From contig JACQTR010000071.1 of the NCBI GenBank assembly GCA_016210705.1, forward strand, positions 1-7,214: DNA of 7,214 nucleotides, in the 5' to 3' direction. Positions 6,658 to 7,214 of the stretch are shown piece by piece (the first letter of the stretch is position 1; every line of letters starts with the position of its first letter). The position numbers and the translations under genes were made by a program. Source of the DNA: Chloroflexota bacterium (GTDB lineage: Bacteria > Chloroflexota > Dehalococcoidia > JACQTR01). The notes under the pieces were generated by a model. It saw only the letters and a program-made list of their open reading frames with translations. It made no database searches and was not told the origin of the DNA.

Positions 6658-7175
6658 ACCACCGCCAGGGAGCAGGACAAGTCCTTCGCGGAAGAGCCTT
6701 CAAGTTTGGCGATAGCATATCCACCGACCATATTGTGCCTGGCCGCTACGCCCACCTGCGCAGCGACCTCCCTGAGCTGGCCAAACACGTCTTGGAAGAC
6801 GCCGATCCCACCTTCGCCAGCCGGGTGCGAGCCGGCGATTTTGTGGTGGCAGGCAATAACTTTGGCTTGGGCTCCAGCCGAGAGCACGCCCCCATCGTCA
6901 TCAAGTTGGCCGGGGTTAGCGCCGTTTTGGCTAAATCGGTGGCCCGCATCTTCTTCCGCAACGCCATCAACGTTGGCCTTCCCGTGCTCATTTGCCCCAC
7001 CGATGGCATTGGCGAGGGCGATGAGTTGGAGGTGGACCTGGCGGCGGGCACTATCTATGACCGCACCAAAGACCTTCATCTCAGCTTTACCCCCATACCG
7101 CCGGTGATGCTCCGCATATTGGAGGAAGGCGGGCTTGTGCCTTATATTAAGAAATACGGCGATTTCAAGCTGTAG
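6654..7175 (+). CDS. leuD: Aconitase-superfamily dehydratase, small subunit (LeuD/homoaconitase type)
   Basis: This 173-residue swivelling domain completes the active site of the large subunit. The ATGA overlap at 6654-6657 couples their translation. Visible motifs are FGDSISTDHIVPGRY (18-32), the substrate loop YAHLRSD (32-38), AGNNFGLGSSREHAP with the catalytic GSSREHA block at 73-79, and FFRNAINVGLPVL. In this family the loop after the conserved Tyr helps choose the substrate. From memory, methanogen homoaconitase has YLRT with an Arg that contacts the extra carboxylate, while isopropylmalate isomerase has YLVY or similar. Here the loop carries Arg36 in a one-residue-longer YAHLRS form, which favours a tricarboxylate such as citrate or homocitrate, but this is inference. 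Length and motifs are complete. 2,3-Dimethylmalate dehydratase is a further family alternative. Confidence 0.92.
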   Translation: MNHRQGAGQVLRGRAFKFGDSISTDHIVPGRYAHLRSDLPELAKHVLEDADPTFASRVRAGDFVVAGNNFGLGSSREHAPIVIKLAGVSAVLAKSVARIFFRNAINVGLPVLICPTDGIGEGDELEVDLAAGTIYDRTKDLHLSFTPIPPVMLRILEEGGLVPYIKKYGDFKL

Positions 7176-7201
7176 CAGGCCTGTTCGAGTCCTGTCCAGG
7201 G

Positions 7202-7214
7202 ATGAGCCGGTACC
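7202..7214 (+). CDS. Possible start of a further gene, cut by the window end
   Basis: ATG at 7202 opens a frame reading M-S-R-Y before the window ends, 26 bp after the small-subunit stop and on the same strand. No convincing RBS is visible; only CCAGGG directly precedes it. Such a start would suit an isocitrate/isopropylmalate-type dehydrogenase (these often begin with a few residues then RVTLIPGDG), a common partner of aconitase-like genes. Four codons cannot prove it. Confidence 0.22.

Noticed and set aside
6582..7079. 165-aa open frame on the - strand under the dehydratase small subunit
   Set aside because: It is a mirror of a gene whose protein matches its family along its full length; the open frame follows from codon bias.
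7180..7200. tRNA-like string GTTCGAGTCC after the last gene
   Set aside because: It resembles a T-loop, but the flanking five bases do not pair and there is no anticodon or acceptor stem, since the preceding sequence is coding.
7176..7200. CAGGCCTG palindrome and further CCTG/CAGG inverted copies after the last gene
   Set aside because: Stems are only 4 bp with no T-tract, so this is not a credible terminator or operator.
1..7214. Search for mobile elements, CRISPR arrays, toxin-antitoxin, phage or defence genes
   Set aside because: Nothing supports any of these; coding sequence for metabolic enzymes fills nearly the whole window.

Overview
The window is a stretch of central carbon metabolism with every gene on the + strand and almost no intergenic DNA. 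The genes are those of an anaerobe: a ferredoxin-linked 2-oxoacid oxidoreductase, biotin-dependent carboxyl transfer, and a two-subunit aconitase-superfamily dehydratase. The base composition is moderately GC-rich, and GTG starts are common. The gene types and layout recall anaerobic Chloroflexota (Dehalococcoidia-like) or syntrophic Firmicutes. This taxonomic guess rests on remembered gene content, not on any search, and is weak.

Region 1 (1-2541) is a biotin-dependent carboxyltransferase module. It holds the C-terminal end of an acyl-CoA carboxyltransferase (12S/MmdA/PccB family, cut by the window edge), a 69-residue accessory protein, and a large 5S/PycB/OadA-type pyruvate/oxaloacetate carboxyltransferase with its own C-terminal biotinyl domain. 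A 12S-type next to a 5S-type subunit is the composition of transcarboxylase (methylmalonyl-CoA + pyruvate <-> propionyl-CoA + oxaloacetate). A biotin carboxylase outside the window would instead make it an acyl-CoA or pyruvate carboxylase, and an OadB-type membrane subunit would make it a decarboxylase pump.

Region 2 (2542-2632) is the only real intergenic gap (91 bp). It carries a good extended -10 promoter and a perfect 12-bp stem-loop ending just before the ribosome binding site of the next gene.

Region 3 (2633-5393) is a complete four-subunit 2-oxoacid:ferredoxin oxidoreductase in the order delta-alpha-beta-gamma (korDABC/oorDABC). The most likely substrate is 2-oxoglutarate.

Region 4 (5404-7175) is a two-gene aconitase-superfamily dehydratase (LeuC/LeuD, homoaconitase type), starting 10 bp after korC and probably in the same transcript. 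An Arg-containing specificity loop in the small subunit (YAHLRS) makes citrate- or homocitrate-type substrates at least as plausible as isopropylmalate. The last 13 bases may begin a further gene.

Taken together, and as inference: pyruvate is carboxylated to oxaloacetate, an aconitase-like enzyme isomerises the citrate (or homologue), and the ferredoxin enzyme interconverts 2-oxoglutarate and succinyl-CoA. Succinyl-CoA leads, via methylmalonyl-CoA, back to the transcarboxylase. I see no mobile elements, CRISPR arrays, RNA genes or defence genes. This is a coherent metabolic locus, not an obviously new system.
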